Assembly: GCA_018857735.1 (NCBI GenBank)
Contig: JABMCL010001305.1
Span: forward strand, 248,501-312,500
DNA length: 64,000 nt
Source of the DNA: Alviniconcha marisindica
Taxonomy: Eukaryota > Mollusca > Gastropoda > Provannidae
Reading direction: 5' to 3'
The notes beneath the pieces were generated by a model. It ran no database searches and was not told the origin of the DNA. It saw only the letters and a list, made by a program, of their open reading frames with translations. Positions 34,655 to 46,659 of the stretch are shown here, in pieces. The first letter of the stretch is position 1. The number at the start of each line of letters is the position of its first letter. A program made the position numbers and the translations under genes.

Positions 34655-34790
34655 TGTGTACCAGTAACTACCGCTGAGGGTGTCCCAAATAACCATATTA
34701 AACAAGTCTTTTGAATCAGTCTTTCGTTGTAATGGCAACCTTTCACTTACATTGCGTTGTATATTGATGTGAGAAACATTAAAAACTTTT
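34655..34790 (+). repeat. Unnamed dispersed repeat, copy 1
   Basis: Shares GTAACTACC-CTG-GGGTG, TGAATCAGTCTTT-GTTGTA and GTGAGAAACATTAAA with 49284-49395 in the same order and strand. No known class. Confidence 0.55.
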
Positions 34791-35310
34791 CTTTGTGACA
34801 TTTTCTGGATGCATGTCAAGAGTGTATCACAACATCAAAAGTACCGTTGGATCGTTTGGACCATTTCCAATAGCTGTACCATCATCAAAGTTTGTTTTCA
34901 CTCAAACACATCAGAAACATGCTCGGTCAGTACAGCACATGAATACACTAGGTGCTATTTTTTATATTTTTTTTGATCATACACACCATTGTATGATGTT
35001 TGTCTGCAACAAAGCAAAAAAGTTGGATATGTATGTTTATGATTCAAAATTATTTGCAAGAATGGGTTTCTAGTTTTAGGTGTGATGAATCAGTTTTTAA
35101 TTTCTGAATTACTTACAAGTGAAACATGACATGGCACTATTTTTTCTTCTTCAAATTAGACCTCGTGCAGTGACAGCAGGCCCTTATACATGCCTCGGTT
35201 GACCATGTGCTTTGTTGTGGGTGTAGGGAGTGATTTGGTGTGTTGAGCCCATTTGTAAGCACGTGTGACACGGGTGATCTAGCGGAAGTGTGGTGGATCG
35301 TACTCTGTTG

Positions 35311-35316
35311 AATAAA
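35311..35316 (+). terminator. Candidate ARIP4 poly(A) signal (proximal)
   Basis: AATAAA in TGTTGAATAAAGATAAG, 2.24 kb after the stop codon; a T-rich stretch follows within 40 bp. Confidence 0.45.
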
Positions 35317-37643
35317 GATAAGTTTATGCATCTGTATGCTGCTTTTTTGCAGATGATATTGTTTCTTGTCTATTTTTCTTTGTATTTAATTTTAAACATT
35401 TTACATCACTTAGGCCATTTTGATAACCCATTGGTTTTGCCCAGAAACTGTTGAAGCAAAGTGGAAAACAGTTGTAAGCCATTTTGGATTTAGGCAATGG
35501 ATGTGACACTTTTGGTACACAGCTTTGGAGAACAACCCATACATTTGACAGACAGCTGCAAACCGTTGTGCTATGCCACACCATAACTGTTAAGGTTGTA
35601 ATAGCAAATAAAATTAAAATTAAAATCCTTCCCACGCCTGTCAGTGTCATTCAGTGACTAGCTGAAAGGACATATGTTAGTGTTACCATTCTGGTCCATT
35701 GGGTAAATGTTCAGTTTTAAAAATTTAACATGGGTTGGTCTGATACTTGCGACAGTGATACTGCTACATTTGTGATCTATGATGTATTGTCAGATTATAC
35801 TGATGTACATGTGACTGTTTTAGAGTATTTCAGCATGCCTAAAAATGTGTGAATCAGATTAAACAATTTTGTCTGAAAGGGAAAGAAATGAAAAGTAAAA
35901 GAGCTCCATTACAAAAAATACCAGTCATGCACTTCTGACTTGGTGCTTGGCCAGATACTCACAGTTGTAGCACTAGAAGCAGACATTTCTGCAGAAATAT
36001 AGGTATGCCACTTAATAAAATACCTACAAGAGAAAGAGGAAAGGATAGTCAAACTCATTCACTCCTATGCTCTATGAGCAATGTTTGCAGTTGAAATGTT
36101 GCACCCTTGTGCAAACACAGGTTGAGAAATTGAATGGCCGTATTTTAGAAATAAATAATAAAGAATGAAATAATGTGGACCATCTTTGAACTTGTTTTAG
36201 AGAGGTGTATTGGAGGGTGACATTTGTATTTCAAAAGCTGAATTTCAGTTACATGAGTAACAGATTTGTCCACAATAGCCTTGCAATGGAAGTTTGATCA
36301 TGACAAATGTAAAGTGTGATCATGAAAATTATTCACTAGAAGTTGGTGCTTATCTTCTTACCTTATGTGTGTGTGTATGTGTGTGTGGGAGGGGGGGAGA
36401 GAGAGAGGAGGAAAGAGACTGTTATTTAGTGGTCAGGTATTTGAACATTTCCCACATTATTTGATTGTTGGTACCTCCCTCTTTTAATGTAGTCATAATT
36501 ACCAAGCTTGTCAAAATTCTTGCATTATGAATGAAAAATTCACATTTAATACTGAAATTAATTCCTCTGATGTGCATATAGGTGTTTGTGTGTTTTGGAT
36601 ATCTGAATTCTTATGGTGCTTTTATTTAGACTATTGAACATTCAGACATGCACCAGCAAAGTTTTAATAGTCTTGAAGACAGCAACACACGCACATTCAT
36701 TTACACACACACACACACATCCCCACCCCAACACCAGCAGCTTAACTGCACTACTTCACTGTGTCATATTTACGCAGGTCATTACATGGTAGGTAAGCCA
36801 GTTAAACCCACTTTTGGAACCTTTTTTTTGTTGTCCCTATTGTTTTCTGGTGCCACACTTACTACTTGGGCTGTTGTAGTGTGTAATGTAGTGCTTAATA
36901 ATAAAAAGTCAGTTTCGTGAAACAGTAGGTACTTTTCCAAAGGAGACTAGTAAGACACTGACAATGCAGACTGGCATTGCACACTGTACCATTGCCATTT
37001 TCAGTAGAAATACTTTTATCATTCCTGTGGATAATTTGCAACATTAATATGGGACAGAAAGTTTTTGTCAGAGACCTGAGCTGAAGTTTACATGTGGAGA
37101 TAATTGATTAGAGATATATATTCATGTATCATATTTAGGATTTTTTTGCATCCCACACCTGGGGTGAATATTGAAGGAGCATACGTTGGTTGAGTGATTG
37201 ATATGATCCCATATCAGCTGCATTGTGTTGAGTCGGATAATTTCCTCTCATGATTCCAATTTTCACATGATTTGGGAGATGGTTGATGGCTGTTGTTTTA
37301 GAACAAAGGTTCTTTTGACTCTGTGACTGAATCAGTGGGTGTTTTCTCACATCCGTAAACATGCGACATCCTATGAACATATCCCCCAGTAGACTGCCAG
37401 GATTGCAGCAGCACTCTTGCACTGTCAGTGTGGTTTTGTTGTTGTATCAAATTACAAATTGCTGCTTTTGCTGTTTAAGGCCACAGATTTGATGTTGCTG
37501 ATGATGATTGTCAAAGGCATGCATATGTCCATTCAAAAAAATGTATGCCTGGAGCACAAATCATAGTAGTTGTGTCTGTACTAGGATTTTGACGCTCGGT
37601 ATTCTACCTGAAGTAATTCTAGTCGGTTTTTGTTGAATACATG

Positions 37644-37672
37644 TGTACATAAAGTGTAAATACTTGTACATA
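37644..37672 (+). promoter_or_regulatory. Cluster of three Pumilio-type elements
   Basis: TGTACATA at 37644, TGTAAATA at 37655 and TGTACATA at 37665, all matching the PUF consensus UGUAHAUA on the ARIP4 sense strand. Functional only if the 3' UTR extends this far. Confidence 0.55.
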
Positions 37673-38296
37673 TTTCCTGTATCCATTTGTGAGAAACAGG
37701 GCTAAACTGCTTACTTTATTACCATGGCAACTTGTGTGTTTCAGTGCTGTTTATGAAAGTTTACAAAATAACCTCCAGCTGCACTTTGCTCTCTCTGCTG
37801 TTGAACCTCTGTTTTTGTGGCTCAGTTGTTCAGCATTGTTTTCTCCTTTCTAAGTTCTAAAGATTTGTTTGAATTACTGTGTTGTAGTTTGTTATAGGGA
37901 ATGTGTTGTGGCAGTACATGTTCCATGCAGGTACTCAACTGTGCGCCCCCCCCCCCCCCCCCCCCACCTCCCTTTCCCCTATGGGACACTGTTGTTAAAG
38001 GGACCATCTTCCTAATTTTTCAGTGTAAGTTGCATGGCAGTAAATAATGGAATGAATCATACATGATCCAGGCTAGTTAATTGAAATCATTCTGCATTTT
38101 CTGTCACTGCAGTGGGTGCTGTGGATATGCAAATTGTGGTCCCCTCTGTTGAGAGGCCACAGCTAGTAAAGGTTCCCCTTTTTTTTTCCAGCTGAAGTTG
38201 ATCAGGTTATACCTTTGCTTGCTGACAAAAATTCTCACAGTCTGAAACAGAATGAGGCCAAAAGCACTTGTGCAGAATCAGCAAACAAGGGTGTTA

Positions 38297-38395
38297 CTTA
38301 GTGATCAGTTAGTTAATTAACAGAAATACTTAGTGATCAGTTAGTTCATTAACAGAAATACTTAGTTATCAGTTGGTTAATTAACAGAAATTCTG
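38297..38395 (+). repeat. 32-bp tandem repeat
   Basis: Three units of ACTTAGTGATCAGTTAGTTA with ATTAACAGAAAT between. The ATTAAC and TTAATTAAC cores are palindromic. Confidence 0.85.
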
Positions 38396-40399
38396 TGTAA
38401 GATTCTTGGTTCAGTCACCTCCATCTTTTTTCCAGACTTCTTCAGACATATGAGTAATGTATGATGAACAGTGGATAAAACTTTATGTAGTATTTTGTTA
38501 CACCCTGGCAGTGAACATCATGGCTGACTGGGCTATAAATATCTTTGCAGATCCTTTCCCTCGGGATAGGTGGTACCTGTCATATAGGAATCACTCACAG
38601 GCAGTGGAAGGCCTGTGTGTTGAGGGAGTCCAAAAATAGTCTAGAGCTAGGGCTGAGTAATAGGAGTTCATCTAACACAAAATAAAAAAAACCATAACTG
38701 CAAGCAGCTAAACTAAAAAACAAAGAGAAATAAAATACTTAATATCTTTAAAAGAAAAGTCGGGAGTTATAATTTTGTAGGAAATTGATGCATATAAAAG
38801 AAAGGGGAGAAAATGTATGTGAAATGCTCCAAATATTGAATTTGAACTCATTGTAATTTAGGGCAGTTTCAGGCTTGGCAATGAAAATGATTCCACTGCT
38901 TTTCATGTCCTGTGACGTGAATAATAATTATTACAATCATGCCGAGGACTTGTATTCACCCCATCTTGGATAACCTGTGTGGTGTTTACAGTTCCAAATG
39001 GAAAGCAGTACACTGAGGGACAATGGGAATAAATAAATGCATCTGAATAATGAGAGGTAAGCATTCTAGATTCAAGAAATTAATTGGTAAGCCAAGCATT
39101 TTGACATTACACATAAACTTTTAGCAACAATCAAACAAGATGATTCAATAACTTCTAAGTGCAATGATTGTATTGTGTTCTTATGTGTTCACTTCTGCAA
39201 GAAATTGCCCTTGTTGCTTTTGCAGTATTCTTTGAATCTTCCTCTGGTCTGCTTGATATTGAATTGTGTAATATCAGGTCCTCACCTGATTATTGGACAG
39301 GTTGTTTTTTTCTCCTGAAAAGACCAGTTTTGTGAACTTTGATCATGCAGGTGTGTGTTTAGTACACTGAATTGAATTCTGAGCGAGTTTCTGTTTTCTT
39401 CTCCAGTTTGTGGAACCTCAATTGCTGTTGACAGTTTCTAGGGTAGTTGCTGGTCCTGTACATGTTCTTGAAGATGCAGTACTGATTGCGTTAGTGAATC
39501 ATACTTGGTCTTCGCTCTTCTTTCAACAGCCCTCCCTCCTTCATTTCTCTGCTCCCTCTGTAAAGCTGTTGAAAAATCACTTGAGCTCCTCAGCATTATA
39601 CATACCAGTATTGTTGAGCATTGGCACAACTTTCTCAAGGATCATGTATTGTGGCTGTTTTGTAAACTGTGCATCTGCCCCTGAATGTTGAGGTGTGTCT
39701 GCTAGTAGGTCTTGATGGTAATAGTATACAGTAGTTGTCTGCCTGGTACAAAGTAATTTGAGTTCATGTTTCTGAGGATAGTCTGCCTGGTACAATGTAA
39801 TTTCAGTTCATGTCTCTGAGAGTTCCCCCCCCCCCCCCCCCCCACCACGTGAGAAACCTATATTTGTGAGTCATTGCATTGGATGTGCCAAGAGAGAATC
39901 ACCATGGACGTAAGGTCCCTTGCAGCTGTTGGGATAGCTTATACATAGACTGTATTTGTATGTGTGAGAGAGAGTTTGTGCTTGTGTGAGGGAGTGTGTG
40001 TGTGTGTGTTTTTGAAACAGAATCTTAGTTCACCAAAGAGATAAATCATGCGTTGTTTTGGCAGGAAAAAAAAACAGAAAAACTTTTCTTGTTTTGCAGC
40101 ACTTGAGAAATCAGTCACATTTGACTTAAGACCAAAACTTATTCTCCCAGTGTAGTGTTTTTGTTTTTTCAAGTAAAGATCTTGACATAATCAGACATAT
40201 TTGAATCATGCATTTCACCATTTTTGTATGGTCAGTGAGTGGACACAAGTGTTGGAGAGTCACTTTATGCTTAAAAAGAGGTTCCCCGATTTGTCTGTGA
40301 GAGTTATTCTTCACACCGTGGTTCAGATGGTTTTATATGAAATCACCACCACAGTGTTTATGAGCATAACTAGTTGTGCAGTTGGTTGGTTGTTAAAGC

Positions 40400-40530
40400 C
40401 AGTGCTTGATAATTGAGGTGTTAAAGGCAGTTCTTGACAATTGAGGTGTTAAAGGCAGTTCTTGACAATTGAGGTGTTAAAGGCAGTTCTTGCTAATTGA
40501 GGTGTTAAAGGCAGTTCTTGATAATTGAAC
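40400..40530 (+). repeat. ~31-bp tandem repeat
   Basis: Four to five units of AATTGAGGTGTTAAAGGCAG plus TTCTTGAC, in the ARIP4 downstream region. Confidence 0.88.
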
Positions 40531-41221
40531 ACAAGCTGGTGTGTCCATGGGCAATTGTTCTGCCATTCATCATTGTACCTCTGTTTGTTCATAATATGCA
40601 TACAGTTACAAGCATCTACTTAATTCTCGTCACAATCAACTGTTTTGTTACAGCACGTTTCCCAGGTTGGAAATGTATTTGTAATAGTATTTATGTAAAT
40701 AAAGGTTGTATTTATGTGTTCTGTAATGTGTGTTATTTTCTCTACGTTCAAATACATTTAGGCATGGCATCATTGCATGTGTAGCTCTTGTATGACAGTA
40801 CTTTGTGTGCTGGTAGGCATCATCTTGCACGCTGCTCATTTTCCTCCGAGGTTTCAGTTGCCCTGTACATTCTTACTTCTGTAGTGTCTGAAGTTCATGT
40901 GTGTTTTTTGCTTGACTCTAATGGTAGTGTTGCACCCTCTGGACAAAAAAAAAGAGAGGGAGGGAAAGGAAAAAAAAAATCTCCACTTGTTCAGAGTGAA
41001 ATAGTCCAAATTTACACACCACTCATGGCCATTTCATCATGAATCAGATTTTCACACAATTACTTTTTGTCTTCCATCATTATGTAAAATAATGATAAGG
41101 AGTGTGCTGGTGCATGTATGATTATTCTTCCTATATTTCATCACAGGAACAATTTCTCTGATGTTCGTTTGATGTTCCAGTCTAGTTTTGTGTTTAATTA
41201 AGTGTCGTAAAGAATCAATGT

Positions 41222-41227
41222 AATAAA
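41222..41227 (+). terminator. Candidate ARIP4 poly(A) signal (distal)
   Basis: AATAAA followed by GT-rich sequence (GAGTGTGTGTGTTTGTATGTG) within 45 bp, a good downstream element. It lies about 0.7 kb before the convergent Rap1 transcript end. Confidence 0.45.
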
Positions 41228-41908
41228 TGGTTATGTGTATTACACATTGACTGAGTGTGTGTGTTTGTATGTGCCTGTATGCATGGGTCTGCGTTTCTTT
41301 TTGAGGTTGTCATTAAGTAAACAGTTGTCCCCTGATTCATCTCCTTCTGAAGGATTGTATGATGGCAGTAAAATAAGTGTAGTGAGCGAAACAAGTTTGG
41401 GCAAAGTGGGCATATTAGATGGAAAATCAGATCCATGGAAGTCATGGGGAGTTGACCAACATGTTTTAATAATACAGTAGTTGATGCCTCATGAATGCTG
41501 TGCACTTTCAAGGTTGTCACTGGGTTAAAATCTTTGTCCCAGTTTGTGTCGGGGTGCTCGTTAAATGTACAAAAATGCTTACACTGCCTCACAAGCACAC
41601 ACAACCAGTCACTAAGACCCACAGCACACCAGAGGAAGAAATAAATTCCAAGTGCAGCTTCTGATTTGTACATTCTACCTAGCAGTGTCATTCTTATTTT
41701 GGGTGGCAGTCTGTTTTAAGCTGTACCCGAGATTAATGCTTCTTTATGTAGACTGAAGAAACAAAGACTGAGATAACTATCATAACATAAATCGTAACAA
41801 ATTGTTTTGCTTGTTGTGGAGTCCCCCCCCCCCGACACTCACACACAACTGAATAGTAATACTGGTGGGAAACAAATGCAAAGAAACAAGGAGTGGTATT
41901 TCATAAAA

Positions 41909-41914
41909 TTTATT
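41909..41914 (-). terminator. Candidate Rap1 distal poly(A) signal
   Basis: AATAAA on the minus strand close to where the strand bias in A and T changes; would give a 4.7-kb 3' UTR ending about 0.65 kb from the distal ARIP4 signal. Confidence 0.4.
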
Positions 41915-44900
41915 GCAACCGAGTCAGTAAGAGCATTATGAAAAGAAAATGTAAACATGATTTCAGAACTGTACATGAGAGGAAGGAACAAAGTGGATGC
42001 TGTCTAGCGCTGTGCCAAAAGAACACGCACACCTCTAGTCTTGGCACCCCCCAGATACCAAGAAACTGTTACACAAGTGGAAAAAAACAACCCGGAACCC
42101 AATGCCCTTAGGTCTAGGTGTAACTAATGTGTATTTTTTATCAAAGTGATCAGTCACAAATAAGCTCCAACAACAATTTCATCAAGATGTGTAAGCTACT
42201 ACTGTCGATGTTACCAACACCCAGAATGTTCACAGCGCAGTACTGCCAGACACAGGGCCTGGTGAAGGAATATACAAGTTTGATATCACATAGTGGACTG
42301 TACACTGCTCTCTCCGTTCATTCCCACTGAAGAGTTGTAGAAACAAAAATAATATTCTTGACTGCTTAACTTGCAGAACAAATACAAGGTACTTGCTCCA
42401 TGCAGTTGAGCCTGTGTTAAATGTCTGGAAAAGTAACCTACCGTTCATTAAACTAGCAACAACAACAAAAAAGAGCCATTAAAAATGATTAGTTCCCCCT
42501 CTCACACACACACACAAATTACTCTGATTAAATGTTTTGATGGTAGGACGATAAATGGTGTATCTCCTCAAAGTCCGTGAACAAGTTGAAGCTTTCAGCT
42601 GCTAATAATAATAAATTTATATATTGCTTAATAACCACAAGAAAAAAATAAAAACAGAACAAAAAAGAAGAAAGAAAAAAGAACAAAGGTAAAACAACAT
42701 TAAATTTGAATATTATGTCAAAAAACCTGTTTCTACAATTAGAAGTTACTCCTGTTTGAGGAAACTTAACATAAGACTTCAGCTCATCGGTGTATCTTGT
42801 GTGAAAAGCTAAAAAGCATTTTTGGCTAAGCATCTACTTAGATGGACAGAAACACGTTATAGCCAAGCCTGCTAAACCAATTTTTGTGTGTGTAACTGTG
42901 AGACTAGCAAATGAAGTCTCAGCATGCCAAGCATAGAGCAAGTAATCCTCAATATAACACTGTCCGTACACCACAGTTCCGCGTACATACAAAGCACAGA
43001 TTCTCTTCCAGCATTTTCTTACAGGATCAGAATGGGACTTGTTCTTTCAATTATATGTCCTGTGTGTTTAGTATTGTATTGTGTTACAAGGAGGATGTTT
43101 TGTGTGTTGGTCAGTAAACAAATTGTGGATACAAGATCTGACGATAACCAATAAACAATGCCACTATAATCATAAATAGAACTAACACTGAAAGTCACAC
43201 AGCTAGAAGCCATGATAAGTGTAAGTATCAAAACATGCTCATGCAAAAATACTGTTTACAGTACATGATTGGTGAAAGAGGTCAGGTTTGAAACAGACAA
43301 CAGTCGGAGGACTGATACAAAATGTGGAAGAATACACTGAAAAGACATTTCACCCTTGCCTCTGAATGTACCAATTAGAAAGAAGGGGCAAGACTATGTT
43401 TAAGTACACGTAGTGAAACTATTTCACACTTGCACATATCAATTACACAGTTGGGGGGGGGGGGGGGGGGGGAGGAAGAAGACCACTTAACACAATAACT
43501 CCCCCCCCCATTTTCAGCAACTGTCTGGCTGACCTAAGGGTACATAAGTATGGATGGTGCAGCTTCTGTCTTCATTATGGATTGCAAATTACAGAAAGAG
43601 TCTGTACCAATAATTTCACGGGTCACTGGACTTGTTTCTCAGTCACTATCCCTCGCCCAAAACCACCAGGGACAAACTGAAAAAGTTGCTGGTAGTTTGA
43701 GCATCAAAGAAGACATAAACATTTTTATGCTACTGAAAGATGCAGTCAGAAAACTGGAAACATCCAATAGTGTTCTTGTGGTGTGCACTTCTGGAGAATA
43801 AAAGTCCCAACATTCTGACAAACCTTGCTGGAAGGTACCAACTTGAGCTAGACACTCTGGCATGCATTCAAAGACCATTGGTAACCTGATACAATGACAG
43901 ATACCTCGAACAGTATCCCTGAACAATGCCCAATTACAGAACACCTTGACAGCCACTGGACCCATGCATTGCAGCGTACCTCCTCAGCTTTACTACTTAC
44001 AAATCCTGCAGCCCCTGACTGTGCAACAGCTGCTGCTCATGCTGTGTGCCGTGCCCAGACCGTGGGCTCTGGCAATGAAGCAACAGCTTGAGATCCACTG
44101 CCACAGTACCAGCCGCAGCAGTCTCACAAATATCCTAAGCTGATGTTCTAATGAGTTCTGTGCCATGCTGGCATGCAAGTCACACCCACCCCCTTCTTTT
44201 TTCACCAGGGTCCAGAATGGTAAAAGTGCATGCTGAAATCCCCTAGGCAGTGTGAAATATTGCCATCACTCTCTTTACTGGCCAAGAGCTGGTGTAATTA
44301 CTAGTAAACATTGCCCACCCCTCCCACACAGGGAAAGGATGACTGCCTATCCCCCCCACCAACAAAGAGAAGAACATCAACAGTAGCATGGGGTGGAGGG
44401 GCAAAGAGGAGAATGGTAAAGCCAAGAAGAGTTGTGCAATAACTTCTGTGTACCTTTACTGTGTGCGTCTGTGTGTTTACCATACTGTGATGCTGACCAA
44501 AACAGAATAAATACAGCAAAATCTTGCAAAGCAGAAAAAGTATACATTGAACACGGGCGCATGCATAGTGGGGTGGGGCGGAAGGGGGTGGGGGTGGGGA
44601 AGGGGGCAAACAAAGCGAATAAAGGAAGTTCATCTACATACTCCAAATCTGACCCACAAACACGGTCACTTTTTAACCCACTTCTGCCAGCTCCTGATGT
44701 TCAGACATGACTACAGAACCAAGTTAACATGAGCAGGTATTGGAGAGAATGTATCCAGAAGGAGAGAAGAATGTGCATTACATTTTATACTGTACAACAA
44801 ATCGACAGGAACACCAGTGAATCTTCCACTTAAAACTTTTACAATTCCCTTGCAGTTATTTCCAACACTGAACTGTTGTTAACTGTGTTAACATAAACAT

Positions 44901-46439
44901 CAGTGAACACCCAGTTTCTGGCTCTGTACCTGTCAAATCAAGTCTTGCTTGCTCAAAGGAGACCCAAAACAAAAAAGAAGGGGGGGAGGGGGTTAGTCAG
45001 GGAGATGCCCAAGAAAATTGGATCCAGCAGTGGATAAATGCCTTGACTTCTGCAAAAGATGACTACCAGTCTCTATGAACAAACTTTTTTTCCACACACC
45101 CTGCCTATGATTTGCTCTAAAGTCATATCAAAGCTCATACACAACCAACCATAATCAAGCTAGCTTTCTTTAACACACACACACACACACAAAACAAAAA
45201 ACCCCCACTAAAACATACCCCGGCCACCACCATCACCGAGAGTAGCAAAGGCATTTATCAGCCACAAACAGCAACAACAGTTCAAAAACAGTCACTTCAA
45301 CTTGCATTGCATCCTATGCAGTCAATTTGGGCAGAATTTTGTGGGTGTCACACATGAAAGGGAGGTGAGTTTTGGGGAGGAAAGAAGACGGGTGGAGTGA
45401 GTTTTTTGTTTAGCATGCCAACAACAGCAGCCCCCTTCCCGGCAGGCAGCTTGAGGGCGGGAGTGGAAACAGTGCCTGACTTGATGTTGATCCCTTTTTT
45501 ATGAAAACATTACAGAGGCTGCACGCTGATGGTCTGTCACAGTCCTGCTGAGATGTCCATGAAGAAGATGAGCGGATGCTGGTGAAAAGAAAGAAATGAG
45601 CAGACTGAACCAAATCACCCACCTAGCTTCATAAACCACCCTATGTAATGCAAAACAAAGGAATCAGCAGATTGGCAGATGTCTGTTTTAATATATACAG
45701 GACAAGTACTCTGCAACTGGCACCACAGACAGAAACTAGTCGTGTAGGCTGAATGAATTATGAACACATCTAGTGACAGTTACCATTAATGCTGATTTCA
45801 CAACTGGCAGAACAAAAATGACAAGTAAACTCACACAATTCTCAAGAAAACAACCAAGTATCTTGACACAAGTCATCTCATCTGATGGCTGAACAGCCTT
45901 TTCCTTTTCTCTGTGGTACTATGGACTGAACTAATGAAGAAAAGTAAACACTGAACCGAAGCGTATGCACTAGACTGATTCAAAGTTTCATTATTTTGCC
46001 AACAGGTGATTGCAAAAATCAGGCAACAGCTCTGGTGAATAATCATTTAATGTATACTGTCCCGTGCTGATTCACTGGTCATTTAACACACATTCAAAAC
46101 CCATTGTTAAAATACTATAACCCCCAAGCAACAAACCAAAAACAACACAGGCCTTTACGTTTGAGACACACTAGCAGGCATGCCATCACGAAGTCCACGA
46201 ACACAACATCCCTCCAGTTTACACACTTGATTTTCTCTCCATTATCACAAACCTTTTCCCCTGCCCTAAGATCCATGGAGTTGAACTGCACTTTAAAAAA
46301 CACTTTTTATCCACTGACACAAGACTCCTCTTCCAGTAACCTTATTCCCACTACCTACCAAAGCCCAGCTTAGTCCCACTTACCTATCATTATCAATAGC
46401 TCAGTGACCATGGTCTTACCACCTATCAAACCCAGTTAC

Positions 46440-46445
46440 TTTATT
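46440..46445 (-). terminator. Candidate Rap1 proximal poly(A) signal
   Basis: AATAAA on the minus strand (TTTATT on plus), 122 nt after the stop codon. Confidence 0.45.
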
Positions 46446-46566
46446 CCCACTTCAGCTACCTTATTCCCACAGAGCCAAAGTAACATTCAGTAGCAGGACA
46501 AAGCTTAGCTTACGAGTACAATAAACATGCAGACTGCTGACTAGAGCTTACAGTAAGTGATGAAAT

Positions 46567-46659
46567 TCACAGGACCGTGCAGCCCTTTTTGGATTTTTGC
46601 CGCTTGCCGTTCTGCTCTGGACTCTTTTTGTTGATCTGACGTACCAAGTCCATGAAGAT
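46567..46659 (-). CDS. Rap1: Rap1 coding exon 6
   Basis: 30 codons and stop: [18 protein letters not shown], basic tail and CTVL. The basic tail and prenyl motif direct membrane association. Confidence 0.95.
   Translation of the reverse strand: MFMDLVRQINKKSPEQNGKRQKSKKGCTVL

Larger units (their letters stand above)
33070..41250 (+). other. Candidate long 3' UTR / downstream region of ARIP4
   Basis: No coding potential beyond chance ORFs. AATAAA signals at 35311-35316, 36014-36019, 40698-40703 and 41222-41227 could end transcripts; the first gives a 2.3-kb 3' UTR and the last 8.2 kb. T exceeds A on the plus strand up to about 41.2 kb and the bias reverses after about 41.9 kb, consistent with (not proof of) transcription up to there. 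Two short tandem arrays and several homopolymer runs lie inside. Confidence 0.5.
41890..46566 (-). other. Candidate long 3' UTR / downstream region of Rap1
   Basis: A-rich on the plus strand throughout, so U-rich on the Rap1 sense strand. Minus-strand AATAAA signals: 46440-46445 (122 nt after the stop) and 41909-41914 (4.65 kb after). A TGTATATA Pumilio-type site is at 45692-45699 on the minus strand. It also contains a G-run at about 43453-43472. No coding gene seen. Confidence 0.5.
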
